DNA of 58,532 bases from Muribaculaceae bacterium (GTDB taxonomy: Bacteria > Bacteroidota > Bacteroidia > Bacteroidales > Muribaculaceae). Below the pieces are notes generated by a model that was given only the letters and a program-made list of their open reading frames with translations, had not been told where the DNA came from and ran no database searches. This document shows, piece by piece, positions 43,431 to 52,182 of the stretch. Made by a program: the position numbers and the translations under genes. Each line of letters opens with the position of its first letter. The stretch's first letter is position 1. The stretch covers positions 1-58,532 of the forward strand of contig JAFLTW010000014.1 in NCBI GenBank assembly GCA_022509085.1. The letters run 5' to 3'.

Positions 43431-45233
43431 ATGGAAACAAATATACCCGAAAACATTACTATAGAGGATATTCTGGCCGAAAACCGTCGGCGCAACGAGC
43501 GGCAGTCGGCCCTCGAGCCGTCGGCATTCGAGGAGTGGGCTGCGGCCAACGTCAAGATCAAGCCCAAGGGTGGAGGTGCGGCCATCCCGTTCCTGCTCAA
43601 CGCGCCGCAGCGCCGGCTGGTAAGCGTGCTCGAGGAGATGCGCCTCGCCGGGCTGCCCATCCGCCTCATCCTGCTCAAGGCCCGTCAGTGGGGCGGAAGC
43701 ACGTGCATCCAGCTGTATATGGCGTGGCTCCAGCTCTGCCACTCCACCGGCCTCAACTCCCTGATCATCGCCCACCAGATCAGCGGCTCCGAGCAGATCA
43801 AGGATATGTTTGACCGCATGGTGGAAAACTATGAGGCCGAGAAGCTCACCCTCAAGAAGGTGGGTCGTTCCGGAGCAACGTACCGCATAGTGGAGCGCGA
43901 CTGCAAGATCTCCATCGGCACGGCCGAGCGGCCCGACTCGAGCCGCGGCGGCGACTACAACCTTGTCCACCTCTCGGAGGTGGGGCTATGGAAGAAGACG
44001 GCAGGCAAGAGTCCCGAAGACATTGTGCGCTCGGCCACGTCGGGCGTGCTGCTTAAGCCGATGACTATGATTGCGCTCGAGAGCACGGCCAACGGCGCCG
44101 GCACATACTTCCACCGCGAATATCTTGCCGCGAAGGCGGGGGAGAGCCAGTTCAGGGCGCTTTTCATCCCGTGGTTTGAGATTGAGGCCTACCGCCTCGA
44201 GATTCCTGACACCCGGGAATTTGCCTCCACGTTGCTCGCCCGTCGCCGCGACCCCCTCTCGTCGGGGAGGGCGCAGAGCGGCGAGTATCTCTGGAGTCTC
44301 TGGGAACGGGGTGCCACACTCGAGGCCATCCACTGGTATATCTCCGAACGCCGCAAGTATTCCGACCATGGCGGCATGGCCTCGGAGTATCCTTCGGACG
44401 ACATAGAGGCGTTCGTACACAGCGGCGAGCGGGTGTTCTCGCCGGAGGCTGTGGAGCGTCTGCGTAGGGGCGTGGAGGAGCCGGGGTTCGTGGGCGAGAT
44501 TGACGGAACGCCCAAGCCCGACTCCCTGGGATGCCTCGAGATCTGGCGCCACCCCTCCCAGGGGGAGTTTGCCAACCGCTACCTGGTGGTGGTCGACGTC
44601 GGGGGTCGCTCGTCGAAGGCCGACTGGAGCGTCATCGCCGTCTTCGACCGCCTCGGCGACGACGGCGACCGCCCGGAGGTGGTGGCGCAGTGGCGCGGCC
44701 ATATCGACCATGACCTGCTGGCGCGCAAGGCTGAGGCCTTGGCGCGCTACTACGGCAATGCCCTGCTCGTCATCGAGAGCAACACCCTCGAGACGGCCGA
44801 CCGCGAGCGCGAGGTAGACGGTCTGCAGGCCCCCTTCCTGCTCCGCGAGCTTGAGAACTCCTATCCCAACCTGTATATGCGCACCACCCTCTCCGGCAGT
44901 CCGCGCCCCGGTTTCCACACCAACACCTCCACCAAACCCATGGTGATAGGTTGCCTGGTAAAGGCCGTGCGCGAGGGACTCTATGTGGAGCGCGACAGCC
45001 GGGCCATCGACGAGCTGATACAGTATGAGCGTAAGCCCAACGGCAGCTTCGGCGCCTACACCGGTTGCCATGACGATATCCTCATGACCCGCGCCATCGC
45101 CATGCACATCCATGAGCATGAGATGGAGGCGCCGCGACGCCGCCTCAGCCGGGAGACGGCCGGGCGCGGCTTCCGCGCCGACCGCGGGCCGGGACGCGGG
45201 GCGCGTCCGCAGGATGCCTTCGGGATATTCTGA
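43431..45233 (+). CDS. Phage terminase large subunit
   Basis: The motor and nuclease that package phage DNA into capsids. It has 600 residues, intact. The N-terminal ATPase has a variant P-loop KARQWGGST (83-91), ISGSEQIKDM and the acidic LVHLSEVGLW (Walker B-like). The RNase-H-like nuclease has VVVDVGGRSSKADWSVIAVFD (about 387 on) and D548-D549 in TGCHDDILMTRA. Start METNIPENIT at 43431; an in-frame extension to 43149 would read through the divergent signal-peptide region of the neighbouring gene and is rejected. There is no small subunit, integrase, capsid or tail gene. A portal gene follows, separated by heptamer repeats. Confidence 0.9.
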   Translation: METNIPENITIEDILAENRRRNERQSALEPSAFEEWAAANVKIKPKGGGAAIPFLLNAPQRRLVSVLEEMRLAGLPIRLILLKARQWGGSTCIQLYMAWLQLCHSTGLNSLIIAHQISGSEQIKDMFDRMVENYEAEKLTLKKVGRSGATYRIVERDCKISIGTAERPDSSRGGDYNLVHLSEVGLWKKTAGKSPEDIVRSATSGVLLKPMTMIALESTANGAGTYFHREYLAAKAGESQFRALFIPWFEIEAYRLEIPDTREFASTLLARRRDPLSSGRAQSGEYLWSLWERGATLEAIHWYISERRKYSDHGGMASEYPSDDIEAFVHSGERVFSPEAVERLRRGVEEPGFVGEIDGTPKPDSLGCLEIWRHPSQGEFANRYLVVVDVGGRSSKADWSVIAVFDRLGDDGDRPEVVAQWRGHIDHDLLARKAEALARYYGNALLVIESNTLETADREREVDGLQAPFLLRELENSYPNLYMRTTLSGSPRPGFHTNTSTKPMVIGCLVKAVREGLYVERDSRAIDELIQYERKPNGSFGAYTGCHDDILMTRAIAMHIHEHEMEAPRRRLSRETAGRGFRADRGPGRGARPQDAFGIF

Positions 45234-45248
45234 GAGGGCCGATTGATT

Positions 45249-45312
45249 CTTATAAACTCTTATAACTCTTATAATTCTTATAAACTCTTATAATTCTTAT
45301 AAATTCTTATAA
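45249..45312 (+). repeat. Seven CTTATAA heptamers between terminase and portal genes
   Basis: CTTATAA occurs seven times from 45249 to 45312, spaced by 2-3 bases (act, ct, tt, act, tt, att), so the period is 9-10 bp, about one turn of DNA. The core TTATAA is palindromic. The block ends six bases before the portal ATG at 45318. The surrounding DNA is GC-rich, so the AT block stands out. Repeats at the period of one helical turn could be a protein-binding or melting site, or a slippage-prone spacer. Confidence 0.8.
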
Positions 45313-45317
45313 TCCAT

Positions 45318-46556
45318 ATGATTATGTTGGAAGCAGCAAGTAAGTATTGGGCTGAGCTTCAGCCCTACCGCAGCGAGCGTCATCGCTGCAAGAACTACAC
45401 CTACGGGCGCCAATGGAAAGACATCGTCACCGTCGAAGGGCGCCGCATGACGGAAGAGGAATACATCCGCGAGCAGGGGAGTGCCCCGCTAAAAAACAAC
45501 CTCATCAGGCGCATCGTCAGGAACGTGATCGGCGTCTTCCGCAACAACTACTCTTTGCCGGCCTTCGACGACGTGGCACTCCCCGGTCAGGAACCTCTGC
45601 GCGAGGCTTACGGCCTCACGGTGAGCGGCAACGAGATGGCCGAGCTTTACAGCCGGGTGCTCGAGGAATACCTCATCGGCGGTCTGGCCGTGGTGCGCAA
45701 GCGGTTCGAGGCCGACGCGGAGGGTGGCAGGGTCATGACGGAGGTGGTGCGCCCGGAGTCGTTTTTCTTCAACACCGACTCCGTCGACCCCCGCGGTTGG
45801 GACATCCACACAATCGGCGAGTTTCATATGGTAGACGCTACGGCCCTGCGCTCCCTGGGCACTTCACGGTTTGGCGCGGCCGTGGCGGAACGGTCGGCCT
45901 ACGCCGGCTTCTGCGGCGTGCGTGTTACGGAGCTCTGGCGCCGCGAGGGGGAGCGGTGGCGCTACTATTTCCTTGCCGACGACGGCAGCATCCTGCAACA
46001 GGGCGACTCCCCCTTCCCGTCCGGCGGTCACCCCTACGTGATGAAGGCATATCCATTCCTCGACGGCGAGATCCACTCCTTCGTGGCCGACTGCATCGAC
46101 CAGCAGCGCTACATCAACCGTCTCATCACGCTCAACGACTGGATAATACGCGCCAGTGCCAAGGGCGTGCTCCTCTTCCCGGAGGGTGCCATCCCCGACG
46201 ACCTCGACCTCGAGGACATCGCTGCGCAGTGGAGCCGCTTCAACGGAGTGATACGCTACCGCGCCAAGGCGGGTCAGCCGTTGCCCCAGCAGGTGAGCAC
46301 CAACTCTACCAACGTGGGAATCTCCGAACTGCTCGGTGTCCAGCTCAAGATGATGGAAGACGTGAGCGGCATCAACTCCGCCCTCCAGGGTCAGCTGGCG
46401 CGCGGCAACATCTCGGGCACGCTTTACGAGCAGCAAACACGCCACGCCATCACGGGTCTTGCCGACATCCTGGAGGGTTTTCGCGTCTTCATGCGCAATT
46501 CGGCCCTCAAAGACCTCGACCTGCTGCAGCTGCGCCTCTCAGATTTGCGAGAATGA
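45318..46556 (+). CDS. Phage portal protein
   Basis: A 412-residue portal-type protein, the ring through which DNA enters the capsid. Seen are YTYGRQWKDIVTVEGR, GSAPLKNNLIRRIVRNVIGVFRNN (a conserved stretch in Bacteroidota phage portals), RPESFFFNTDSVDPRGWDI, DCIDQQRYINRLITLNDWIIRASA and a helical end LQLRLSDLRE. It ends near the usual minimum for a portal, so it may lack a C-terminal part. Start MIMLEAASKYW at 45318 (ATG at 45324 also possible). It is packaged only with the terminase; a non-phage Omp28 gene follows 51 bp later. Confidence 0.82.
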   Translation: MIMLEAASKYWAELQPYRSERHRCKNYTYGRQWKDIVTVEGRRMTEEEYIREQGSAPLKNNLIRRIVRNVIGVFRNNYSLPAFDDVALPGQEPLREAYGLTVSGNEMAELYSRVLEEYLIGGLAVVRKRFEADAEGGRVMTEVVRPESFFFNTDSVDPRGWDIHTIGEFHMVDATALRSLGTSRFGAAVAERSAYAGFCGVRVTELWRREGERWRYYFLADDGSILQQGDSPFPSGGHPYVMKAYPFLDGEIHSFVADCIDQQRYINRLITLNDWIIRASAKGVLLFPEGAIPDDLDLEDIAAQWSRFNGVIRYRAKAGQPLPQQVSTNSTNVGISELLGVQLKMMEDVSGINSALQGQLARGNISGTLYEQQTRHAITGLADILEGFRVFMRNSALKDLDLLQLRLSDLRE

Positions 46557-46606
46557 GAAATAATGAGTAACTTTACCCCGCTAAACCTAAATGTTATTAC
46601 ACACGG

Positions 46607-47386
46607 ATGAAAAATATGAACAAGATAAAGCTGCTGATGTTGGGAGCCGTAGCTGCTGTCGGGCTTACGGCCTGCGACAGCGTGAGTGAGGAAGACAGGT
46701 TTGTCGAGGCCACCATCGAGCCCCAGCGCGCCGTGCTCCTCGAGGAGTTTACGGGTCAGCTCTGCACCAACTGTCCCGACGGCCACGCCGCCGTGAATAA
46801 GCTTGTGGCCACTCTGGGCGACTCCATCGTGCCGGTGGGCATCCACGCCTCCGGCCTCTCCATCTCCGTTGCCTCGGGCGGCCTGGGCACGGAGGCCGGG
46901 GAGACCTACTACGCGCAGGTTGGCAGTCCGGCACTCCCCACGGGTGTGATCGACCGTGTCACGGCGCCCCTGCAGGTGGCCGACTGGGATTCGCAGATCG
47001 ATGCCCTCATCGTGCAGCCCACGCCCTTCACGGTGGCTGCCAAGGCCGCAGTAAGCGGTACTGACTACAATATCGAGGTGGCCTTCTCCTCGGGCGACGA
47101 CTACGACGGCAAGCTCATGGTGTGGGTGCTCGAAAACGACATCACCGCCCTGCAGCTCGACCACGGCGTCTACGTGACAGACTATGTGCACAACCACGTG
47201 TTCCGCACATATGCCACGGCCGACGTTGACGGCGAGGCAGTGAGCCTCAAGGCCCACTCGCCTCAAACCAAGACATATACCGTGGCCATCGACGAGAAGT
47301 GGAACGCCTCCAACCTCTATGTGGTGGCCTTCCTCTACAATAATGCCGGCGTAGCTCAGGTGACGCAGTCCCCCTCGAGCCACTAA
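46607..47386 (+). CDS. Omp28-family outer-membrane lipoprotein
   Basis: A 259-residue lipoprotein. The signal peptide MKNMNKIKLLMLGAVAAVGLTA ends at C23. The CTNCP motif (C53, C56) in LLEEFTGQLCTNCPDGHAAV is the thioredoxin-like signature of the Omp28 family from Porphyromonas and Bacteroides. Function in these species is not settled; a surface or redox role is proposed. It lies right after the portal gene and 14 bp before folA, so it is probably co-transcribed with folA. Confidence 0.85.
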   Translation: MKNMNKIKLLMLGAVAAVGLTACDSVSEEDRFVEATIEPQRAVLLEEFTGQLCTNCPDGHAAVNKLVATLGDSIVPVGIHASGLSISVASGGLGTEAGETYYAQVGSPALPTGVIDRVTAPLQVADWDSQIDALIVQPTPFTVAAKAAVSGTDYNIEVAFSSGDDYDGKLMVWVLENDITALQLDHGVYVTDYVHNHVFRTYATADVDGEAVSLKAHSPQTKTYTVAIDEKWNASNLYVVAFLYNNAGVAQVTQSPSSH

Positions 47387-47400
47387 AAGCTGCAGCAGAC

Positions 47401-47889
47401 ATGACGATAATAGCCTCTGTGGGCGAGAAAGGAGAGCTGGGCCGAAAGGGTCAGCTCTGCTGGCATATACGCGAAGACCTCAAGCGCTTCAAGGAGCTGA
47501 CGATGGGGGGAGCCGTAATCATGGGTCGCCACACGTGGGAGTCACTTCCGCGCCGGCCGCTCCCCGGGCGCCTCAACATCGTGATTACGTCGCGACCCGA
47601 GGCCCTGGAGGGCATCGGCCCCGACGCCCTGGCGGTGGGTTCGCTGCCGGAGGCCGTGGCTGCCGCGGAGGGTCGCGAGGTGTTCATCATCGGCGGCGGC
47701 TCGGTCTATGCCGAGGCCATGCCGCTGGCCACGCGACTCGAGCTCACGAGAATACATGCCGTCGACCCCGAGGCCGACACATTCTTCCCGTCGGTCGGGG
47801 AGGACTGGCGACTCGTGGAGGAGTCGGAACGCCACACTTCGGCCGGGGGATTGCAGTTTACTTATCAGAGGTTTGAGATCTCAAGGTAG
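47401..47889 (+). CDS. folA: Dihydrofolate reductase
   Basis: Reduces dihydrofolate to tetrahydrofolate with NADPH. It has 162 residues, with IASVGEKGELGRKGQLCWHI (the Met20-loop region, W22 equivalent), MGRHTWESLPRRPLPGRLNIVIT and FIIGGGSVYAEAM at the NADPH site. ATG at 47401. It follows Omp28 and is not beside thyA, which is 21 kb away, although the two are usually linked in Bacteroidota. Confidence 0.95.
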   Translation: MTIIASVGEKGELGRKGQLCWHIREDLKRFKELTMGGAVIMGRHTWESLPRRPLPGRLNIVITSRPEALEGIGPDALAVGSLPEAVAAAEGREVFIIGGGSVYAEAMPLATRLELTRIHAVDPEADTFFPSVGEDWRLVEESERHTSAGGLQFTYQRFEISR

Positions 47890-47893
47890 AGGT

Positions 47894-49150
47894 ATGAAGG
47901 TGGCGGTGCTCTGCAGGAGCGACTCCCGGGGAGGCGCGGCCGTAGTGAGCCGGCGGCTCACCGAGGCCTTGCGCAGCGAGGGTGTCGACGCCACGCTCCT
48001 CGTGCTTGAGAAGTCTACCGACCTTCCTTACGTGGTAGAGGCCCGCTATCCGCTGCGGGCCCGTTTTGCGTTTGCAGCGGGGCTGCTCCGCGTGCTGCTT
48101 GCCAACGGGCTGCGACGCCGCAATCTTTTCAAGGTCGACGCAGGAGAGTTCGGCTTGCCGCTGTGGCGCCACCCCGTGGTGCGCAATGCCGACGTGGTGA
48201 TCCTCAACTGGGTAAACCAGGGTATGCTCTCCCTGAAGGGAGTAAGGCGCATCGCCGCCATGGGGAAAAGGGTAATCTGGACCATGCACGACATGTGGCC
48301 CATGACGGGCATCTGCCATCACGCCATGGGTTGCCGGCGCTTCGAGCAGGAGTGCGGCTGCTGTCCGCTGTTAGGGTCAAGCCGTCCCGGCGACCTTTCC
48401 CATAAGGTGTGGCGCCGAAAGAAGCGGCTCTACGATGCCTCACCTATACAGTTTGTGGCCGTGAGCAGCTGGCTCGCGGCGGAGGGGAGGCTCTCGTCAC
48501 TGCTCGGCGCCGGGCAGGTGGAGGTGGTGCCCAACGCCATCCGCGAAGTTGGAAGGGGAGAGGGGGCAGAACGAAAGCCCTATAATAATAAGGAGTTCAC
48601 GATACTCTTTGCGGCTGCCACGCTCGACAACTGGATAAAGGGCCTTGACACCTTCCGCGAGGCGGTGGCGGAGCTCGTCCGGCGTCACCCCGAGGTGGGA
48701 GCGCGCTGCCGCGTGCTGCTGATTGGGGGTGTGAAACGTCCTGCGGTTCTCGAGGGCTTTGCCCTCCCGATGGAATATCTCGGCGTGGTGAGCGGTGAGC
48801 GGGAGCTGGCGGCCGTCTACAGCCGTGCCGACGTCATCGTCAACACCTCGAGTTTCGAGAACCTCCCGGGCACACTGGTGGAGGGTCAGCTCTACGGAGC
48901 CGTTCCCGTGGCCTTCGACCGCGGAGGGCAGCGCGACATCATCACCCACGGCGAGACGGGATGGCTGGCCGATTGGAGCGACTCGCCGGCAGAGCGTGCC
49001 GCGGCGATTGCCGACGGCATAGCCCGTGCCGTGGCAGCCCTCGACGCCGACGCCGGGGGCGTGCGCGAAAAAATGCGGAACTCCGTGGAGTCCCGCTTCA
49101 GTTATTCTTCTGTTTCAAAGAGATATATTCAGCTCTCACGCCTTAGTTGA
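47894..49150 (+). CDS. Glycosyltransferase family 4
   Basis: A 418-residue GT-B glycosyltransferase. The N-terminal domain starts MKVAVLCRSDSRGGAAVVSR; the C-terminal donor site has VVPNAIREV and SSFENLPGTLVEGQLYGAVPVAFDRGG, which holds the E-x7-E motif of retaining GT4 enzymes. The stretch HAMGCRRFEQECGCCPLLGS is cysteine-rich and common in the group that includes wall and capsule transferases. Substrate unknown. The ATG at 47894 is four bases after the folA stop. Its 3' end overlaps the convergent lipoprotein gene by eight bases. Confidence 0.88.
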   Translation: MKVAVLCRSDSRGGAAVVSRRLTEALRSEGVDATLLVLEKSTDLPYVVEARYPLRARFAFAAGLLRVLLANGLRRRNLFKVDAGEFGLPLWRHPVVRNADVVILNWVNQGMLSLKGVRRIAAMGKRVIWTMHDMWPMTGICHHAMGCRRFEQECGCCPLLGSSRPGDLSHKVWRRKKRLYDASPIQFVAVSSWLAAEGRLSSLLGAGQVEVVPNAIREVGRGEGAERKPYNNKEFTILFAAATLDNWIKGLDTFREAVAELVRRHPEVGARCRVLLIGGVKRPAVLEGFALPMEYLGVVSGERELAAVYSRADVIVNTSSFENLPGTLVEGQLYGAVPVAFDRGGQRDIITHGETGWLADWSDSPAERAAAIADGIARAVAALDADAGGVREKMRNSVESRFSYSSVSKRYIQLSRLS

Positions 49151-49793
49151 AGGCGTTGTAGAGAGTGCTGAGGTTGGTGAAGTCGGAGTAGCGCTTCTCC
49201 GTCTCGCTGAATTTGGGCATCTGCGCTCCCGGGTTGCTGTGGATGTCGAGCTGCTTCACATTCTCGATATACATCTGTCCGCGCCTGATGGTGATGCGGT
49301 TGATGTTGATGACGCCGGGTCCATCGCCCACCACCTGCATCATGTAGCCGTCGCCAACGTAATACTGTCCCGGCTCCGACTGCACGTCGCTGCGGCTCAG
49401 TGTGCCGTCGGGCATGGGGTAGTAAAGCTCGAGGCGCGAGTTGTCGTGGTAGCTGCCCACCTTAACCCAGAGTTCGGGCACTTCGTCATCATCGAAGTCG
49501 GTGAGGAAGTAGCCGTTGAAGTAGGGTTCCTGGAAGCGCTTGCGGTAGTTGGCTATCACCTCTGTCATGTGGCGTTTCACGGCAGCCTTACGCGCCGTGC
49601 GCACGCTGTCTTCGCGCAGCGCCTGCGCTACGAGTTCACCGGGGAGAGGGTCGTGGCCCCTCACCTCCGATTCCGATGCGGCTACGGGTTTCTTTGCCCG
49701 TTCTTCCTCCGTCTTGGGAGTGCAACCCTGCCAAAGCGCTCCCAATGCCATCAGGGAGACCGCAAACAATATAATTACACTTCTTCTTCTCAT
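49143..49793 (-). CDS. Small lipoprotein, function unknown
   Basis: A 216-residue lipoprotein. The signal peptide MRRRSVIILFAVSLMALGALWQG ends at C24. The body has EPYFNGYFLTDFDDDEVPELWVKVGSYHDNSRLELYY, a FG-GAP or VCBS-like acidic loop (DFDDDEVPELWVK) seen in extracellular repeat proteins, then YMMQVVGDGPGVININ. I do not recognise the family further. It is transcribed against the glycosyltransferase and away from fbp. Confidence 0.7.
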   Translation of the reverse strand: MRRRSVIILFAVSLMALGALWQGCTPKTEEERAKKPVAASESEVRGHDPLPGELVAQALREDSVRTARKAAVKRHMTEVIANYRKRFQEPYFNGYFLTDFDDDEVPELWVKVGSYHDNSRLELYYPMPDGTLSRSDVQSEPGQYYVGDGYMMQVVGDGPGVININRITIRRGQMYIENVKQLDIHSNPGAQMPKFSETEKRYSDFTNLSTLYNAFN

Positions 49794-49902
49794 TCTACAC
49801 AGGGGACTAATTTGACTTACTCAGACCTTGGTCCTCGATAAGATAAGACAATAATGGGGTGCTGTAATGAAGTGGATAAATTGCTTTTTTATATAGTAAC
49901 AT

Positions 49903-49932
49903 TTGTTGTTTTAAAAAGTTGTCTTAACTTTG
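49903..49932 (+). promoter_or_regulatory. Promoter of fbp
   Basis: TTG (49903-49905), exactly 19 bases, TAACTTTG (49925-49932), a full consensus. The leader to the ATG at 49972 is about 35 nt. Confidence 0.8.
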
Positions 49933-49971
49933 CCTAAAATTTTAATTTTTTTTCATAGACCTGACATCGCC

Positions 49972-51984
49972 ATGAAGAAAACCGTGAAAAACGCCGAACC
50001 CCCGCAGTATACTCCCGAGCAGATAGAGGCCGACCGCCGTGTGCTCGAGCTCCTGAGCCAGACCTTCGGGAGCATCTCTGCCGCAGCCACCGAGATAATC
50101 AATCTCGAGGCCATCCTCAACCTGCCCAAGGGCACGGAACACTTCGTGGCCGATATCCACGGCGAGCACGAGGCCTTCGCCCACATAATCAAGAACGCCT
50201 CGGGCAATATAAAGCGCGTTGTGCAGGAAATCTTCTCCACGGCCATGCGCGAGGAGGAGATTCGCCAGCTCTGCACGCTCATCTACTATCCCGGGCGCAA
50301 GCTCGAGAACATGAAGCAGCAGGAGAAAAACCTCCCCGACTTCTACAACATCACCCTCCACCGCCTTGTCAGGGTGCTTCAGGAGGTGTCGTCTAAATAT
50401 ACGCGCTCCAAGGTGCGCAAGTCGCTCCCCAAGGAGTTTGCCTATATAATAGAGGAGTTGCTGCATGAGTCACCCTCGGGCGAAGACAAGCAGGCCTACT
50501 ACAACCGCATCGTGGAGACCATCATCTCCACGGGGCAGGCCGACGCCTTCATCAAGGCTATCTGCCGCGTGATACAGCATCTGAGCATCGACCGCCTCCA
50601 TATCCTGGGCGATATCTACGACCGCGGTCCCGGCGCCCACCTCATCATGGACTCCCTGGGCCACTACGAGAACTTCGACATACAGTGGGGCAACCACGAT
50701 GCCCTATGGATGGGTGCGGCGGCCGGCAACGAGTGCAACGTGGCCAACGTTGTCAGGATTTGCCTGCGTTACGACAATCTCGCCACCCTCGAAGACGGCT
50801 ATGGCATCAACCTCGTGCCACTGGTCACCTTCGCCATGGAGACGTATGCCGACGACCCCTGCACTGTGTTCGAGCCCAAGGTGGGAGCCGACGACACCAC
50901 CCTCTCCATAAAGAGCCGCCGCCTCATCGCAAAGATGCACAAGGCCATTTCAGTGATTCAGTTCAAGCTCGAGCAACAGATGATCAAGCGTCACCCGGAA
51001 TGGAAGATGGAGTCGCGCCTCCTGCTCGACAACATCGACTTCAAGAAAGGCACCGTCACCGTCGACGGCAAGGAGTATGCGTTGCTCGACTCCAACTTTC
51101 CCACCGTCGACCCCTCCGACCCCGACCGCCTCACGGCGGAGGAGCAGGAGCTCATCCATAAGCTCGTGCACTCCTTCATAACGAGCGAGAAGCTGCGTCA
51201 GCACATCGACGTCTTCTTCAGCCACGGCTGCATGTATGGCATCTACAACTCCAACCTCCTCTTCCATGCCTCCGTGCCGCTAAACGCCGACGGCTCGCTC
51301 AAAGACGTCACCGTAATGAAGAAGAAATACCGCGGCAGCGAGCTGCTCCACCGCGTTGGGATGCTGATGCGCGCGGCCTTCACCCCGGACACCCCCGAGA
51401 AAATCCGCAAGTATGCCCGCGACTACTACTTCTATATATGGTGCGGGCCCGACTCGCCCCTCTTCGACAAGAGCAAGATGGCCACCTTCGAGCGCTATCT
51501 CATCGCCGACAAGGAGGCCCACCATGAGGAGAAGGGCAACTACTACCGGCTTCGCGACGAGGAGAGCGTGATAGACAGGATTCTCGATGATTTCGGCGTC
51601 ACCGGCGACCACCGCCACATCATCAACGGCCACGTGCCGGTGAAGGCCGGCAAGGGCGAAAACCCCATCAAGGCCGGCGGCAAACTGATGGTGATCGACG
51701 GCGGTTTCTCGAAGGCATACCACGACACAACGGGTATTGCCGGCTATACGCTCGTATATCACTCGAGGGGGTTGCAGCTGGTGCAGCACGAGCCCTTCAC
51801 CTCGCCGGAAGACGCGGTGAAAAACGGCACCGACATCAAGTCCACGACCATGCTGGTGGAGCGCAAGAAAGACCGCGTGCTTGTGCGCGACACCGACAAG
51901 GGGCATGAGCTGCAGTCGCAGATCGACGAGCTCAAGGAGCTCCTCTTCGCCTACCGCCACGGCATGATCAAGGAGCGCCTGTAA
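49972..51984 (+). CDS. fbp: Fructose-1,6-bisphosphatase class III
   Basis: Removes the 1-phosphate of fructose-1,6-bisphosphate in gluconeogenesis. The 670 residues match the long class III (COG3855) enzymes of Firmicutes and Bacteroidota. It has a calcineurin-like metal site: D61 and H63 in FVADIHGEHEAF, D214 and D217 in GDIYDRG, and N241-H242-D243 in WGNHDALW. The C-terminal regulatory part includes ETYADDPCTVFEPKVG and HGCMYGIYNSNLLFHA. Start MKKTVKNAEPP at 49972; an earlier in-frame ATG at 49930 lies within the promoter. Confidence 0.96.
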   Translation: MKKTVKNAEPPQYTPEQIEADRRVLELLSQTFGSISAAATEIINLEAILNLPKGTEHFVADIHGEHEAFAHIIKNASGNIKRVVQEIFSTAMREEEIRQLCTLIYYPGRKLENMKQQEKNLPDFYNITLHRLVRVLQEVSSKYTRSKVRKSLPKEFAYIIEELLHESPSGEDKQAYYNRIVETIISTGQADAFIKAICRVIQHLSIDRLHILGDIYDRGPGAHLIMDSLGHYENFDIQWGNHDALWMGAAAGNECNVANVVRICLRYDNLATLEDGYGINLVPLVTFAMETYADDPCTVFEPKVGADDTTLSIKSRRLIAKMHKAISVIQFKLEQQMIKRHPEWKMESRLLLDNIDFKKGTVTVDGKEYALLDSNFPTVDPSDPDRLTAEEQELIHKLVHSFITSEKLRQHIDVFFSHGCMYGIYNSNLLFHASVPLNADGSLKDVTVMKKKYRGSELLHRVGMLMRAAFTPDTPEKIRKYARDYYFYIWCGPDSPLFDKSKMATFERYLIADKEAHHEEKGNYYRLRDEESVIDRILDDFGVTGDHRHIINGHVPVKAGKGENPIKAGGKLMVIDGGFSKAYHDTTGIAGYTLVYHSRGLQLVQHEPFTSPEDAVKNGTDIKSTTMLVERKKDRVLVRDTDKGHELQSQIDELKELLFAYRHGMIKERL

Positions 51985-52051
51985 GGGCATCCGGCCGTGA
52001 AATAAAATTTACTTTTTTTTGGGAAAATTTCATAATATTAAATATTTTGTT

Positions 52052-52059
52052 TAAATTTG
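52052..52059 (+). promoter_or_regulatory. -7 element of the giant secreted protein gene
   Basis: TAAATTTG (52052-52059), no convincing -33 at ideal spacing. It would give a leader of about 117 nt that contains the small hairpin GCAGG...CCTGC near 52102-52120. Confidence 0.4.
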
Positions 52060-52182
52060 CACGTTGACCAACATATAAAAAACCATTCTGAGTAAGATTT
52101 GCAGGGTAAAATCTCCTGCACACCATACGAGAAAAATATTAGTGATCAATAACCAACTTTTTATTAACCAACACTTTAATCT

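Noticed and set aside
49794..49902. Possible regulatory RNA between the small lipoprotein and fbp
   Set aside because: Only AT-rich sequence with the fbp promoter is visible. No stem of note was found.
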